A model generated the notes under the pieces. The model was given only the letters and a program-made list of their open reading frames with translations, had not been told where the DNA came from and made no database searches. Below, piece after piece: positions 12,901-27,140 of a stretch of 64,000 bases of DNA. Position numbers and translations under genes: made by a program. How positions within the stretch are numbered: the stretch's first letter is position 1; each line of letters starts with the position of its first letter. Source of the stretch: Setophaga petechia (Eukaryota; Chordata; Aves; Passeriformes; Parulidae); NCBI GenBank assembly GCA_024362935.1, contig JANCRA010000019.1, positions 11,466,501 through 11,530,500 of the forward strand, written 5' to 3'.

Positions 12901-15900
12901 ACTATTAGCTCAGCAACGAACAGGGATGGTCCCAGTTTCTACCCATGGTGGCCTTCCAAAGGCTGCTAGCAGAACCCAGATATCTTGCTGAACAAGTACA
13001 CGGCTCAGCTATTTCCATGGGGGATTTTTGGGCTTTTGTTATCTCTTTTTTTTTTTTTTTTGGAGTTGACGGCCTGACTAATTGCTGGGTTTTGGTTTTT
13101 TTTAATGGATTTGGGCCAACAGCCAGGTGACCTTGAGCTCACCATGCTCTGCCAGCTGTTCCATGATGCTGCCTGCCTACTTCTCACCTCCCTCCCCGTT
13201 CCCACCTGCAGAGTGCAGGGGTTCAGCTCACCCCAGCAGAACACTCTCCTTTTTCCCTTCTATTCTGCAGAGAAAGGTCTTCAGACAGACAAGGCCACAG
13301 TTTTCAAGCTTAATGACTTCAGTAGAGTGACTTCAGCTTCTACCTGCACAGCAGACAGAGTGAGGATGGCAGTGAGCACCGCTGACGTACCAGAGAGGAG
13401 CTCTCTTAACACTTTTGTGCAATCTTGTGCCCTCCACAACATCTGTGACCTGAAGTTTCAGCAGGATGAGATACCTGCCAGGGATGAAGGAGCAGTGAAA
13501 ATGGGAACATCACCGTGATCCAGAGGTGTGACTGCAGCTCATACTTGAGTCACCTTCAGCTGCCAGCTCTGGTGCTGACAGCAATATTTCTGCACAGACT
13601 GTGCAAATCTGCCCAGGACCCTGGGTGAGCACTTGGCTGAGGATGTCCTCAGCGTCACAGCTCCCTTGTTATTTGTACCCCAGCCAGGAGACCTCAGGTG
13701 CACTCAGGATGGAAAGCCAAGCCACAGTCCACCCCCTGAGCAGCACAACAGCAAAGGTGTAAACCAAAATGCATGGAACCTCTTGGTACTTTGGAGATCC
13801 AAATGCAGTTGTTGGTTTGCTGGATGGAAGGGATGTAAACAGACTACACGACCTCCTGAAAATATCCCAAACATCCTGTAGATCTACACATGCACCAACC
13901 TCCCTGTGAAACAGTATCATCACGTTAACTACAAGCATTCACAGAATCATTCAGAGGCTTTTGAACCTTGTGATCTTACTGGAAGAGGAGAGCTGAAAGC
14001 ACGGCATTTATTTATAATGAAGGCATTCACAGAGGACTCTTTTATCTGTTTACTGTGTGGTACAAAATAGAGGATTCTGTGAGCATGCACATCGGATAAC
14101 ACTGAAAAATGTATCTACATTATTTTTGTTAAATATCTCCCTAATGTGAAAGAAAGACTAAAGGTCATCTGTCAAATGTAGTTGTGAGGCAGGAAAAAAA
14201 TCCTCTCATGTTGCATATCTTGAAACCTTTCAGCTCATGATATTTTTGTTGAACAGAGAAAATGTGATCAATGAATCATTCAGAGTCCTGTACCTAATAA
14301 TCAAGAGTGCCTTTTGATGATGAGTTTAAGATGCTTTTATTAACCTGTCTCAAGATGGTTGATTGCTTCCTAATGTGATGAGATCCTCTCCAGCACTTGA
14401 ATTTTAAATATTTAGAGATATCTATTGTCAAATGCTTCTCAATAATACTTCCCAATAAATTAATTATTGTGCAAATTAAGCTCAAGGTAGTTTCTAATAA
14501 AATTTCAGTATTCTGTAAAGACTAATCATGTTCTACAAAGTACTTACTAAAATAAAGGTAACTAACAAGAAGACACCTGGACATTAATGAGGGACTAGGT
14601 ACATCTCATTTTCTTTTTCAGCTAAGTTTCTGAGTATGTAAATACTCTAATTTCTAATTCTAACTGCCTCCAGGCCTCCAGTTAAATTTTGGCTCACCAA
14701 AACAGTGCATATGTGAGTAGAAATTAATTAATCTATGCTCAGGTCCTAAGGAGTAAAGCCATTTTCACCCTTAATGCTTTCTGATACAAAATCTATTTTG
14801 CATCTCATTGACTATATAGATTACATTCACATTTGTTTCACAATTCTGTTACAGAGTTAGAGAAGTTCAAAGTGATGTCTTACTAAATGAGAATCAGGCA
14901 GTTGCACATAAATTTTCACTCCTGTTTCAGGATGACAATTCTCATTTCATTTACACAAAAGTGGAAAACAAAGAAATCCATTTAAATCCACCGGACTGTA
15001 CAAATGGGAAGACAGAGTAAGAAAATTGTAAATTAGATGAGATGAGCAGCAGTGTTCCACATTTAAATGGCTACATGCTTTGTAGAGTTAGAATAGATAG
15101 TATTTTGTTCATACACACTTTTCAAAACTCTGACAGCTTAGGCCCTCTTCTTGAAAGACAGTTCCAGTACAAATTCTGAATTTATAAAAGGAACAGAGCA
15201 CAGCTTTTCATTAGGTCATGCCAGCCCCAGCTATTCATGGTAGAGGAGTTTCCCATACCCTGCTTTCACCTGGTGATATGTTAGAAGACTAATTATTAAT
15301 CGAAAATTAGGTTGCTATCTGGTCAAATTCATTTGACTTTGCTTTATTGTGCAGCTATATGACATAGTGCTCAATTGTCTCATCTGCCATCTGCTTTGGT
15401 GTCAAGATGTGCTTTTTTCCAAGTGACATTCTGTTGTCAATTGCAGGATTCTTGACATTTCAAAATGTCTTTGTTGAGAGCTTTATGGTCTACCTCAGGT
15501 TTCCACAAAAAGCATTGTTGATCACCACTACAGGACTTGCTGTTTGAGGCAGCCAAGGGGATTGTTCACCCTGCCTTTTCTAGGCAGCTCCCTAGAAAAT
15601 TCTGAAGCTTTGCAGTCCTTACTCCCAATTCTCTGCCAGTTTCACAGTTCCCTGCCAGTTTCACTTCTGAGTGAAGAATTCAGATGGGTTCACTCAGTCT
15701 GTTTGCTATTTTGCTCTTCACTTGAACTACATGTCCAATATTCTTCTGTCTATCTGTACAATGCAAGTACAATATCAGAAAATCAATGTTGGTCCCATTC
15801 CACTAGGCCTTACTCATCTCCATATAGGTCCAGACTGCAAGAGTTAATATGTTTTTGAGATGCTTATCTTATTGTTTCCAATTTAATTTAATGTAGACTA

Positions 15901-18889
15901 TATTATACTGGGTATTGTATTCTATTCTGAAGGGGGAACCTCTTGCAAGGCAGCAGTATGACACAAAATGGTGTCATACTCTCTCATGAGCTGAATATGA
16001 ATCGAGAGTGTGGTGCTGGAAAAAAAGAGAAAAAAAAGCAAAACAAACCCAAACCATTCTTACCCTTTGGGGTACTAAAAGGAAGGCAGGATGTTCATTG
16101 GCCAGATTTGGGAGTTATGTTACCGATTTTCGTTTGGGGTATCAAAGCCTAAGAAAGATGTAGGCACATTTGAGAGCTTTCAAGGGACGGGACAAAGAAT
16201 AAAAAGTCTGGAGAAGCAATCACAAATGAAGATGACTTAGAGGCACAATTATCATCACCACAACTTCTGGAAGTCCTTCCCTTTAACAGTTGCAAATGTG
16301 TGATTTTTGAATTCTTGACAGAATCCTTCTAGCCCACAAACACCAATGTGATCTCTTGGGAAAACTTAAAAAAATCTCAGGAAAGTGTAGGGAATAGGTG
16401 GGAAAAGCTGCCCTCCTGAAGTCTCATTTACAGTGCCTGTGTGAGTATGTAATGCAAGTTACAAGGATGTTACTAATTGTCTGGAGTATCTGCATAATTT
16501 TTTCCCCTCCCACACCCTTTTCAACAGCTTAGCTTAGTTGTACTCTCTGAGGGTACCTACCTGTATCTTGCAGACACTCAGACAATTATTAACACCTTTG
16601 TACCTAACTGTGCCCTAACTGTACCCTCAGAAACAAACAAAACAGAGCAACTCTGGCCAGATGCTGTAAAGCTGTGCCCTTCTAATCAGTCTCACTGAGA
16701 GGCTGTGCACAAAAGCAATCTCAGGCAAAGCTGATGTAACTCAAGGCAACACCAAGTTACTCCTGTCAAGGCTTAGGCTGGAGACCTGTACAGTAGCAAT
16801 GAGAGAATTTGGTTTGTTAAAGCTTTCTGGATAAAAAAATCCCACGTGGCTTTCATAATGAATTTAAATAACCTCTCAAAAATAGTTGGTACCATACAGA
16901 AAAAGGTAACAAAAGCACTTCTGCTTCCAGAAGTGGTAATTAACACATTATTTGGCCTTGTATTTTTTAATTCTTATAAAGTGACGTACATGGCCAGCAG
17001 TTACTTGAGGACTCTGTTGTACTAAGGTTTACAAAGAACAATTTTACTGAGAAACTCTATAAGGTGCATAAGTGGACTCACACTGAGAACAAATACACAA
17101 AGTGTCCATGTGAGGCACTTCCCAAAAGTTGTGTACATTGAAACATATACATACAACAATCTCTTTCAAATGTTCTATTGGTAGCCATGCTCCTTCATGG
17201 TGATCTCATGGAGAGAATGCAGGGCTTTATGATTTTATACTCAGTGATGTACACTACTGGAGAATTTTGCTTTCAAAACACACAGTTAAATGCAAAGCTC
17301 ACTTCAAACCCTTTAATCAGTAGGACTCTTCATGTGCCTGAGTACCTTCTTGAATGAAGCTGCAAACAAGAGGAGTTGCCCCACCTAGTTTAGCTAAAGA
17401 TGAAGTTGAGAGATGAAGCAAGGTAGCAGTCAGTGTATTTTGATTTGTCTGAACAGCTCTCATCTACATTAGTTCTCATTATCTTGGCAAACCCCCTCAC
17501 TGCCCACAACACATGGGAAACCTAGCCAAATTTTGCTCTTCTCTATCTAACACAAGTGGTAACATGTTAGTGTGCTTTCAGTGCTACCACAGCAAAATTT
17601 TGCTACAGATTTAATGTCAAAATGTGCTTTCTGGACCCTAGAAGCTCTATCATCACTTCCATTTTCAGACAGAAGCATAATGTGACAGAAACTTTTCCTT
17701 GAAAACTGCTGCTGTGCCACTCCCCTGAAGGACAGCAAAACAAAGGAGTGTTTCAAGTCACTTCAGGGGCTTGTTCATCTGGGCTTTTTGCAAAGAGCAA
17801 GTTTGCAACAATCTGCTGAATCTTCCAAATTTATAATGAAATCAACACAGAAACATAACCTGTGTCCTGTTTGATCACATCTCAGCTAATCTGCATATAA
17901 AAAAATTGGTGGATTTCTAAAGCGAAAGGATTGAAGATCCAGTTCATGAAGTTCTTAAATTCATGCTTAATACAGTCTGCTTGGGCTAACACAAGTGGCT
18001 AACTTGCACAACAAAATTATCTAGCTGAAGGGAAGCAGGAAAACAGGTTTGCAAGGATAACTTCTTTTATATGTATGTAATTTTAAACTAGTGTAATTTA
18101 CACAGCAAATGGAAACTTAAATGTGAAAGCATAAAAGCAAGATCCATTTTTTGCCCCAGAGGACAGCAATCAATACTGCAGTCAAAGTGCATTTTCCCTG
18201 TATGTAAAGCAAAGATTTCATGCCACCTCAAAAACCACTGCTGAATCCATTGAGATGATGGTCACAAATCTTTCAACTTCCAATCCAAACCCAGCCTTTT
18301 TGCCTAAAAAGATGTTTGATAGTATCCATCTAGTTTTCTTTTTGTTCAAATTGTTTGAGTTTAGAGGGTTTATTTAAAAGACAGGCTTAGTGTCAGATGC
18401 TTCCATCATAATAATCCATAGCCTGTACATAGTCTGTGAATATTCTCTGTCCAGTCCTAAATCATGTACTGGGTTGTATTTTTCTTTCTCTAATCAGCAA
18501 AAACATAATGAGAATATGCTTTACTCAGAGCTGTTCTGCACAGCTTGAGTAAATTGGAATGAAGGAAAAGCTGTGATCATTCAAACCATTTATTTAAAGA
18601 GATGTTGCTCACCTCCTTCTTCCCTACTGATCTTCTAAGAGGCATTTATGAAGTATTTTTCCATGTAGCTTTCCTCTTCTTTCACCTACTCTCTCTGATT
18701 GTAGAGGTCTGTATTTTCATTGGTGTAGGCTACAAAACCCAGGAAAGGCCTTACCAAATGAGTGGAAAGCAATTGCTTTCCAATACACAACACTGGTCAC
18801 AGCAAATGTGCAGCTGGGATTTTCCATGATCCTGTAACTGACCAGTAATATCAATCAGGGTTGACTCACAAGCTTAATTCACAACTCAA

Positions 18890-18975
18890 CTATTTCTCAA
18901 ACTTACCATCAGCTCTTTCTCAAACTTACCAACACCTGTTTCTCACACTTACCACACCATTCACACTTACCATGC
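18890..18975 (+). repeat. 23-bp tandem repeat, about 3.7 copies
   Basis: Units begin at 18890, 18913, 18936 and 18959 and share the core TTTCTCAAACTTACCA, with a few substitutions per copy. It is a short imperfect minisatellite in intergenic DNA. Confidence 0.85.
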
Positions 18976-19290
18976 ATTTATATCAGGGTATTATAGGAAA
19001 GTTCAGCCTGCCTTACTCACACACTTTAGTAGGTACATTTGCCAGGTCTCCAGAAATGCTCTGTAGACCTGCACCAGAAACTCATCCTCTGACACACCTG
19101 TGATACCTTGGGTTTTATCTCTCTATTTTTTTTCTTTTTTTTCCTTTTTGATTTTGGGCTGCATTGGTGTGTGGGTCTGGGTTTCATATAAGGGCATAGT
19201 AAGCTCTCTTCACAGAGTAGGTAGACACAACAATGCTTTCTCTAGCCTGGGGTAACCAGTGTGGACTGAAAAGAGAAAAAATAACAAGGA

Positions 19291-19560
19291 TGGGACTTCA
19301 TGGGCCGGGGCTGTAATTGGACAAATAACTCCAATATGCTAATGGACCAAAACTTATAAAAATGTGAGATCTTGTCACCAAGCTCTCTTTTTGCTTCCAT
19401 CTTGGAGCCATCTGGGCAGAACCAAAGCCATGGCTCTGGTACTGCCAGGATGTGGCCTTTGAAGGCCCTTCAATAAATATCCTTTTATTCCCCTTAACTC
19501 TGTCTAGCCTCTGTTCCAGCTGTTTAAGACAGCACTGGAAGACAGACACTGGAAGTGCCT
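19291..19560 (+). mobile_element. Probable solo LTR of an endogenous retrovirus
   Basis: The layout is that of an LTR: a U3-like stretch, then a TATA-like ACTTATAAAA near 19350, and about 115 bp later a polyadenylation signal AATAAA (19471-19476) followed by a T/C-rich U5-like stretch. The text around CTTGGAGCCATCTGGG and GATGTGGCCTTTGAAGG resembles avian ERV LTRs as I remember them. I could not fix the ends or find a target-site duplication, and no internal viral genes are attached, so it reads as a solo or truncated LTR. Boundaries are approximate. Confidence 0.55.
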
Positions 19561-19744
19561 GCTCTGCCCACCAACAAAACAGTCCAGAGACAGGCTGCAG
19601 TAAGATTTCCTCACAGATCATGAGAATTCAAGCTTGGTGCAACACAGGAGTAATTAGAAACACTAATGGGCATGATCAGGGTAGAGCATGGGCTATGAAG
19701 AGCAGTTTCAAATACAGGGCAAGTAAATACAGCAGGATTAATGG

Positions 19745-19835
19745 GCTTAGCAGATTGAATTGAAGATTTCCCTGCTCAGTGCAGGCAGGAAGGACTACGT
19801 GGGCTCTAAAGGTCCCTTCGAGCCCAAATTATCCT
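19745..19835 (+). mobile_element. Short CR1 3'-tail fragment
   Basis: The stretch from TTCCCTGCTCAGTGCAGGCA through AAGGTCCCTTCGAGCCCAAA resembles the final 80-90 bp of a CR1 element. The usual terminal ATTCTATGATTCT repeats are decayed to ATTATCCTG. Only the tail is present. Confidence 0.6.
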
Positions 19836-20683
19836 GCATCTGCTTTAAAGCAGTGAAGAAGGAACAACAGAAGGGATTGAAAGTAATGAGAGGAAAACAA
19901 AGATCCAGGTGATCATTTTTGTAGAGAATCCCCAAGGCACTCCAGATAGCATATTCTGGAAGAAGCAAAGCAAGTATTTGAAAGCCCAAAGAGGAGACAG
20001 GAGTAGCATCATCTTCAAGAGAAACAGAAGGTGTCCTTTGTCATTGCCAGGGATATTTGGGCAGCTAGAGAATGTACATGCTTGGCCCTGTAAATGCTAT
20101 AGAGAAAGGGGAAACAAGGAGCAACAATGCAGCCCAGCAAACATTTCCATAGAGTACCTCACACTGACAGGTATTCCAAGAAGCAAAGTTGTATGAGAAA
20201 TTTGCAGGTTTTAAACCAACAGTTAATGGTGCTGTGAATTAGGTCATTCATGCACCCTTGGCTAAAGAAGCAGGCCTTCTATTTTGTCCCTTTCATTTAT
20301 TGTGTGAATATATATATATGTATTTTCATTTTACTGCTCATAACTCCTGCTACATACCAAATTGCCCTGCTCTGCTTTAACATTTCCTTAGTAACTCAGA
20401 AAAATTTCTGATTGAGCAGTTCCCACAGTACCTGTAGGATTCTGAAAACTGAGGATCTATCCTGTTTTTTCCCTTAGCATGTAGTGCAATTGCTGAGGAG
20501 CAGAAGCACATTGCAGAAAACAGAAAGAATAAAGATGCACTCTGCAGAACAGCTGATTTGGGTTTGTGGCAGCATGAGGGAGGCTCTGAGCTGTTCAGAG
20601 AGTCTCATCCCCTCCAAGGACTCAAGAGCCCTGACTGCAGATTAGGACAGGGATTTCCTGCCCCAGCTCTGAGGGTTCTGATT

Positions 20684-20700
20684 CAGCAGCAGCAGCAGCA
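20684..20700 (+). repeat. (CAG)n microsatellite, about 5.7 units
   Basis: An uninterrupted run of CAG units. It is short and lies in intergenic DNA, not in a supported coding frame. Confidence 0.9.
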
Positions 20701-23700
20701 GGGAGGTTACCTTGTGATGGCCAACGTCATTGCTGCGTCCAGTTATTCCCACTCCACCCATCTGAGATGTTCCTAAACCTTTTGCAGGAATGACTGAGCA
20801 GTCTGTGTAGCAACTTATTTAGTTTATAGTATATTATAATAAGGTAACAGCCAATTGCTGCCATATTCCTTTAACACAGCCAGCTGTGAACTCTGCTTGC
20901 TACAGGAAGAGCTATGGGAGGTCTCTGCAGCTACAAGAGCAGTTAAACCACCTTTACAACACAGACTTCTTCAAGAAGAGGTTTGGTAGGCTGTATAGGT
21001 ACAAACCAGGATTGCTTCTCCAAGGAAAGCCATCCCTGATTGTGAGTCAAGCTGTGGCTGATTCCCTCAGGAAAAAACCAGTTTGAGAGATTGCTGTTCC
21101 CTCTCAAATGCCTAGCCACGAATTCACGCTCCCACCCCACCCCAGAAGCTGTGCTGATTCAGCTACCCTGGGAGCATGGCCTGAAATGTGTGAATTGACT
21201 ACGTTAATCTCCAGGACTTCTTTTTCACCATAAGAACTATTTTAACCAAATCTGTCGTCACTTGGTAATGATGTAGAGCCACAGCCCTAGGCTGTATGAC
21301 ATTCAAAATTAATAATATATTTTTAACAGAATTTCTCCTAATTTACTCTAAGCCACAACATACATCCTAGGTAGAAGCTCACAGAAATTTACAGATGATT
21401 CTTGTGTTGCAAAAGTCACCTGCACTTACATGTGGTTGAAATCCTCCTTAATATCTTGGACTGAACTTTTAAAGTGTCCTATATATGTGTACAAAAAATC
21501 CTAAACCAAGACTATTTTCCCATATCATTAATAACTATCAACTGGAAATGTATTAGCAAGACCTTGAAGTCTTTAAAGTAGCTTTAAGAACAAAATGGTC
21601 TAAAACCACACTGAGAACTAAAGTCCATCCTGACAGTCCATCCTGACAGATCAGCCTTGCTGATGAATGGAAAAATAGAGGGTTAAAGGTTGCAAACCAT
21701 GTTTGGGAAACCTTTTTCTTCCTGTCTATTAGTGCTGAGGTGTTGAAGACACCTTTGGCAAGAAGGACTTCAGCAGGCATCTCCCTGTCATCCAGCAAGG
21801 GCTGGGGGAAGATTCAGGCAGTTGAGGTGCATTAAATGGTTGTGGTGTGTGTATGAAATGATGCTTGGACCTATGTCTAGTCTCAGGTTCAAATTTCCCC
21901 AAAAGATTCCTGAAGAATCATGGTCCTGAGTGCATTGTACTGTCTTGCTTTAAGATCAGGCCTCATGTTTTTTCCTTTACCAAAATCAATATTTGTATCT
22001 CTTGCATATATGAATGCTCTTATCTGCATAGGTTTAATCACATGCATTGAGTATCTGTACAGGCACATAAAAGGATGAGATTTTCTATTGAAAACACATT
22101 CTAAGAAGGCCACTGTCTGAGACAGGGATTGTTTCTGACTCACAAAAGCAAGAGAATATAGGAACTGGCAGGGTCATTGCCAGCAGACATACATTTACCC
22201 TTCTCTCAGATTCATGGTATTGAACTTCTTGCTCCATTAAATTTGTCTTGTGTGCTTCTGTCAACAAAAATCAGCAATGATTATGGCCCATCTTTTATGT
22301 CATGGATGGAGACTTTCATGTTTCTCACTTCCAGTGTTGGAGATGATTCCAACCCAACCCAAGAACAGAGGAACTTGTTTTGTTCCTCTGTTTACAAGAG
22401 CAGACTTAATCAAGGACAAATCTCTGAGCATGACAGATTTGTTCTAAAGAAGGAAATGTGTTCATTGGCTTTTTTTAACTTGTAGAAGTAATCTTATGCC
22501 AAAAAGTAGGTCTACTCTAGACAGATGATAAGAAGGACTGACCCTGGAACAGGGATGTGTTACTATGTTGCCATTCTTTCCATCACTGCCAGATAAAGTT
22601 CTTATTCTGTTCTTTAAATTATCCTAAAAAACACCCAACAAAACCAAGCGTCACCATTGCTGGTATTTTTAATATTAAGACTGTACTACAAGAAAACTTG
22701 CTCAAACAAAAATCAGGTCACAGTTAAGCTCATAAAAAAAGCAAACCACATCACAATCTTCTCAGTCTGATTCCCTAATGCATAGCAAGATAGGCATCAA
22801 GGACTTGGGAAGACCTCAAATTAGCTTAGCTTTGTTTTGTTTACCCAAAATCAGTTCAGTGAAACCACACAGTCACAACCAGTCAAATGATGAAAATAGA
22901 TTCTGGTCTACCCATCACTTTCCACAGTGCCTGCAGTCATCCAAAACTCCCTGCTATCTCAACAGCTATCTGTGTTCTGCTTCTGCACCAAAAATCAGGC
23001 TCTGCTTGGTTATCCACTTGTAACTGCATTCCAAACTACCCAGTCTTAGATTTTGGAACTAGAACTACAGCCTCCAGACTTTCATCTGCACAGTTTTTGG
23101 GGGTTTTTCCATAAATACAGCATTCTGCTAATCACATAAAATCTTTGGACAGGAAATTTAAACCTGCTCATTTACAAACCAACCAGAAAGGTTTTGAAGT
23201 GTGTAAGCACAGACAATTTAATCCCCATCAACACAACTTGCTTAGAATTAAGCACATCCCCTATGAGGTTCCTAGTAAAGCCTGAACATGGTGAAACCAT
23301 GACTGCCCATTATGTCTAATGAGTAATATAATTCTTGTAACAGGAAAAGCTCTGACTACCAGATGCATTTTTGTTATACTGCTGAAGTCAACTCATACAT
23401 TTTTTAAAAGAGGGTGCCTTAAATATGTGTAGGGGGTTTTTTATTCCTTACAGGCAATTTTTAACATTATATGGACTAGTGACTAGGAAATGGTCTGTTT
23501 AGCCAAATTTGCATTCCTGCGTTTTGTTATTTGGACTGAAAATGCACTTATATGTCCCAGGAAATAGGACACAGGCTGAAATACATTAAATGTAAGTTAC
23601 AGGGGTAAAAAAAAATGTATCAGGAAGCAGAATTGGGTCCATAAATTGTTGTACTTAATATAGCTTCAGTGAGCAAACAACCTCTCCTTTTTACAAAAAA

Positions 23701-26209
23701 AAATCCTACAGCACAGATTTTTACTTCAAAATGTACTGAACAAAGTCAGTGGAAGGGAATTATTCAGAGATAGTGTGGATATTTTAAGGGCACTTTCTAC
23801 TATTTTCCAAAATTATCAGCACTTTGAGTTTGCCTGATAAAAGTGTTCTTCATAACAATCCTCACAGCAGGCTTATGAATTGATTGAATCATCTTGTAAC
23901 TACATCTACTGCCATCCAGAGGTAATTGGCAAAAGTTTGAAGAGTAAATCTAAGTTAATGGTATCACTAACAGCGAGACATGAATCCTGTACATTACAGC
24001 AGCTCCTATCAAACACAAACTTCAAGTTGCAGCCCAGCTGAACAGAAACCACAGAAATAAAAGGTAAGTAGGATAATTCTTTATTCTTTCTCACAAGAAA
24101 AACAAACCTGATGGTATGTCACATTGATGCTGTAGTTCTTTTGGTGCATCACATATATCCTGCATTATGCTTTCAAATAATCTTTTGGACAAGTGTTTCT
24201 GTAAATTATACTCTGCCATATTATGTTTCTCATGCAGCTACATTTTTCATGTGGTTAAAAAAAGAAAAAAAAAAGAAAGAAAAGACTCAAAACTCTACAG
24301 CCTTCTTCATCTGAAATAAAAACTGCACTTTGCAAGAGAATCCAAACCCTGCCTGGTCACGTCCCAGTAAAGAGAGCAAGCAAAGAGAACAGCATTAAGC
24401 ACATATATGCACATACTGTGACATGTATTGCTATTGTTCACACCGAAGAGGTAAAGTACCTCAGGGAAAGGGAGAGCAATGATGGAATTGTTTAATTATC
24501 TATGGATTGTCAAGCCCTATAGCTGAGCACAACCAACAGGCAGTCTGTGAAATGTGATATTTGATATGCCAAAAGGAGCACAGGAACCCCAGAACAGAGA
24601 TGATCAAAATGAATAAACATTTCTAAAAAATCATTCTTTTAAAAATTGCTGGGAAAGTCTTTTTAAAATCTGAATTAAACGTGAGATAATAAAAACATTC
24701 ATTTCTTTAAGCTGTTTCTATAACTGGACATTGGTATTAGCATTTCATCTTTTGGAAGGCCCAGATTTGCAGAAGTAGACATCTATTCCCTTGACAGAAG
24801 CCATGTACCTGGCTACAATCCCCAGCTCTAAGCTGGGAGTACAAGCTCAAAACATGGCTGTGATTACTGCAGTCAGCTCAGAAGCCCCTCCTAAAAACGG
24901 GATAGTTTCCCAAAATATCCACAACTGTTTACAAATCTCTGTTTACAAATCTTTTCCAGTATTCTTCCAACCAGACCGTGAAATCACAAACTGCAAACTC
25001 CAGAAGCAGGGTCGTGCTCTGAGGTGCAGATTCCTGGAATACATAAAAAAGGCTGGAATTCAGATCAACACAGCAGTTTCCAGAATGTAATTTTTACCTT
25101 CTGAGATTCCGCTACATGTTTTCAGGTAAAGCAAGAAGATAATTCTTGGCATGCACTCCTGCTATTCCAGTGGTAAGCACTAACAGTTCAAGCAACTTTG
25201 GAAGTGCAAGAGATGATGTCCTCTCAGCCCATGGCATCTACCTGAAGCATTCTGGAATTTGTAAAATACAGACCAAAAGAACTCTGAGAGTTTGCTGAAT
25301 AAGGATAAAACAGGAGGGTACCTGGGTATTAACCAGACTTGCAGTTCAAAAGTTCAAATTTATGCCTAAATCTATATATCGCCTAAATCTAGATAGTGCC
25401 TATGCACCTCTTCAAAGAACTGTCTTTAAAATTAGTTTTATCTGCTATTCCAGGTGAAAGTATGAGCTACACACGGCACAAAATATTATCCAATGCCATC
25501 TTGTGGTAAACAAGAAAATAGTCCATGGCAACCAGCATGGATTTAAATGCATAGGGATTCTGTTGCTCCATAGTATACAAATCATGCTCAAAACGGCTGA
25601 CTTGAGGGGAAAAAAGTCCTGGTTAGACTGTGGGTAAGTGGTGTTATGCTAGCCATTAGAATTTGAGAATCAGCTATTTGTCCTCACCTTATAAAAATGG
25701 CATTTTGTTTCATTTCAACAGTACTGCTGTGGCATTACACTCAGAATAATTTCCAGCACTCCAAAACTGATGTAAAGGCAAAGATGGGATAATAACTTGG
25801 ACTAGAACTGTACCTTGTATAAAAACACCCCTCATTGCCCTGCACTACAGCTAAGTGCTATCATGAGCTTGTTTTCAGGGCACCAGGGATCAGCTCAAAA
25901 TATCATGGTCACACAAGCCAAATCCCTGTATAGCTATAAAAAGGTTCTTCTGTAGCCCATTTTTTTAAAAATAGCATGGAGATATCTGTGACCAAACTGA
26001 CCTTTAGGAGCACACCCTATCACCCCAATCACTTCACTCATAATTATGTCTGTGGAGACATCTGCCAGACGACACTGCTTCCCAAATGCTGTTCCTCCCC
26101 TCCCTTCTCTGCGGGGAGATTTACCCACAACACCTGTGTCAGTCTCGGTGGAGCTGCAATACAGCACTTGAATTGTGATCCTGCAAGGAGCACTAGAGAG
26201 GATCATATG

Positions 26210-26285
26210 CTAAAAAAAATCATCAAAAACAAACAAAAAAAAAAAAGACCACAAACAAAAAGTCACACACACACACAAAAAATAA
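26210..26285 (+). repeat. A-rich and (CA)n low-complexity tract
   Basis: Long A runs with interspersed C are followed by a (CA) run of about seven units near 26263-26277. No recognisable retroposed sequence precedes it. Confidence 0.8.
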
Positions 26286-26569
26286 ATTTCTGTCACGGTC
26301 TCAGTGTCTAGATGCCGCCACACATCCCCAGTGCAGGCAAAGACAAGAGAAGCTGCAGGGCCCCATTGACTCTACGATGGTCTTACCACTCAGCTTTTGG
26401 CATTTGCCTCCCCTCGTGTCCTGAGTCTTCCCACAAAAGTTCCACCTCAGCACCACTCATGGTGGCAACAGGAGAAAGATTTGGGGCCACCCTGGAGCCC
26501 ACACAACCCCAGCCTGGGAGTCACTGGGGATTTCATCAGTATCATAGGTGAAGGGTCCAGAAGATAAAG

Positions 26570-26980
26570 TCCCATGAGGAATGCCAAGGGAGCCAGGGTT
26601 GCTTTGCCTGAAGAAGAAGAGGCTCAGGAGTGATCTCATCCTTCTCTACAGCTAGGAGAAAGGGGGTAGTAGCCACGTAGGGTTTTGGCCTCTTCTGCCA
26701 GACAATAGTGACAAGACAAGAGGATATAATCTTGAATCGCACCAGGGGAGGTTCAGGTTGAGTATTAGAAATAATTTCTTCACAGAAAGAATGATTAAAT
26801 ACTGGAATGGGCTGCCTAGGGGGGTGGTGGAGTCACTGTCCCTAAAGGTTTTTTAATGAAAAACTGGACGCGGCTTCAGTTTCCTGGTCTAGTAGACATG
26901 GTGATGTTTGGTCACAGTTTGGACCTGATGGCCCACAGAGGGCTTTTCGAGCCGAATTGATTCTGTGATTCTGTGACTGG
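26570..26980 (+). mobile_element. CR1 LINE 3' fragment next to the RRS1 promoter
   Basis: The segment follows the CR1 3' consensus order as I know it: GAAGAAGAGGCTCAGG, then CACCAGGGGAGGTTCAGG, then AATTTCTTCACAGAAAG, the GGGCTGCC and GTGGTGGAGTCACTGTCCCT motifs, and the terminal GATTCTGTGATTCTGTGA repeat. Many substitutions and lost reading frames show it is old and inactive. It ends about 300 bp upstream of the RRS1 start codon, just before the sequence turns GC-rich. Confidence 0.85.
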
Positions 26981-27140
26981 AAGTGCCTGCCCATAAGCCA
27001 CGGCGGCGGGTCCCCTGGCAGACCGGGGGTCCCCAGGGCTCCCCTGTCAGACCGAGGGTCCCCTGACACACCACGGGTCCGGCAGCCGAGGGGCGGGTTG
27101 CGGGGAACCACGGCTCCCCCTGGCGGGCCGGCGCGACGGC

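Larger units (their letters stand above)
9184..19290. other. Intergenic, no gene seen
   Basis: About 10 kb of AT-rich sequence with no supported gene. It includes an A-rich tract (9888-9962), a poly-T and T-rich region near 13050-13100, a duplicated TGCCAGTTTCAC motif near 15635-15665 and an 11-bp inverted repeat (TCTGAGGGTAC at 16546 and its complement at 16621). The longest frames, 10437-10865 (142 codons) and 13105-13518 (137 codons), resemble no family I know. They lack splice-linked partners I could identify and are treated as chance. Confidence 0.5.
19840..26565. other. Intergenic, no gene seen
   Basis: AT-rich sequence without a supported gene. It contains a (CAG) run at 20684-20700, a short (TA) run near 20308, a tandemly duplicated GTCCATCCTGACA at about 21623-21648, and A-rich and (CA) stretches at 26210-26285. 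Open frames are short and unrecognised. Confidence 0.5.

Noticed and set aside
16546..16631. 11-bp inverted repeat as the ends of a small transposon
   Set aside because: The roughly 65-bp interior, lack of a flanking duplication and lack of a second copy give no support for a mobile element.
1..26500. Search for CRH, the gene on the other side in human
   Set aside because: No frame contains anything like the CRH peptide or its precursor; it is expected further to the left.
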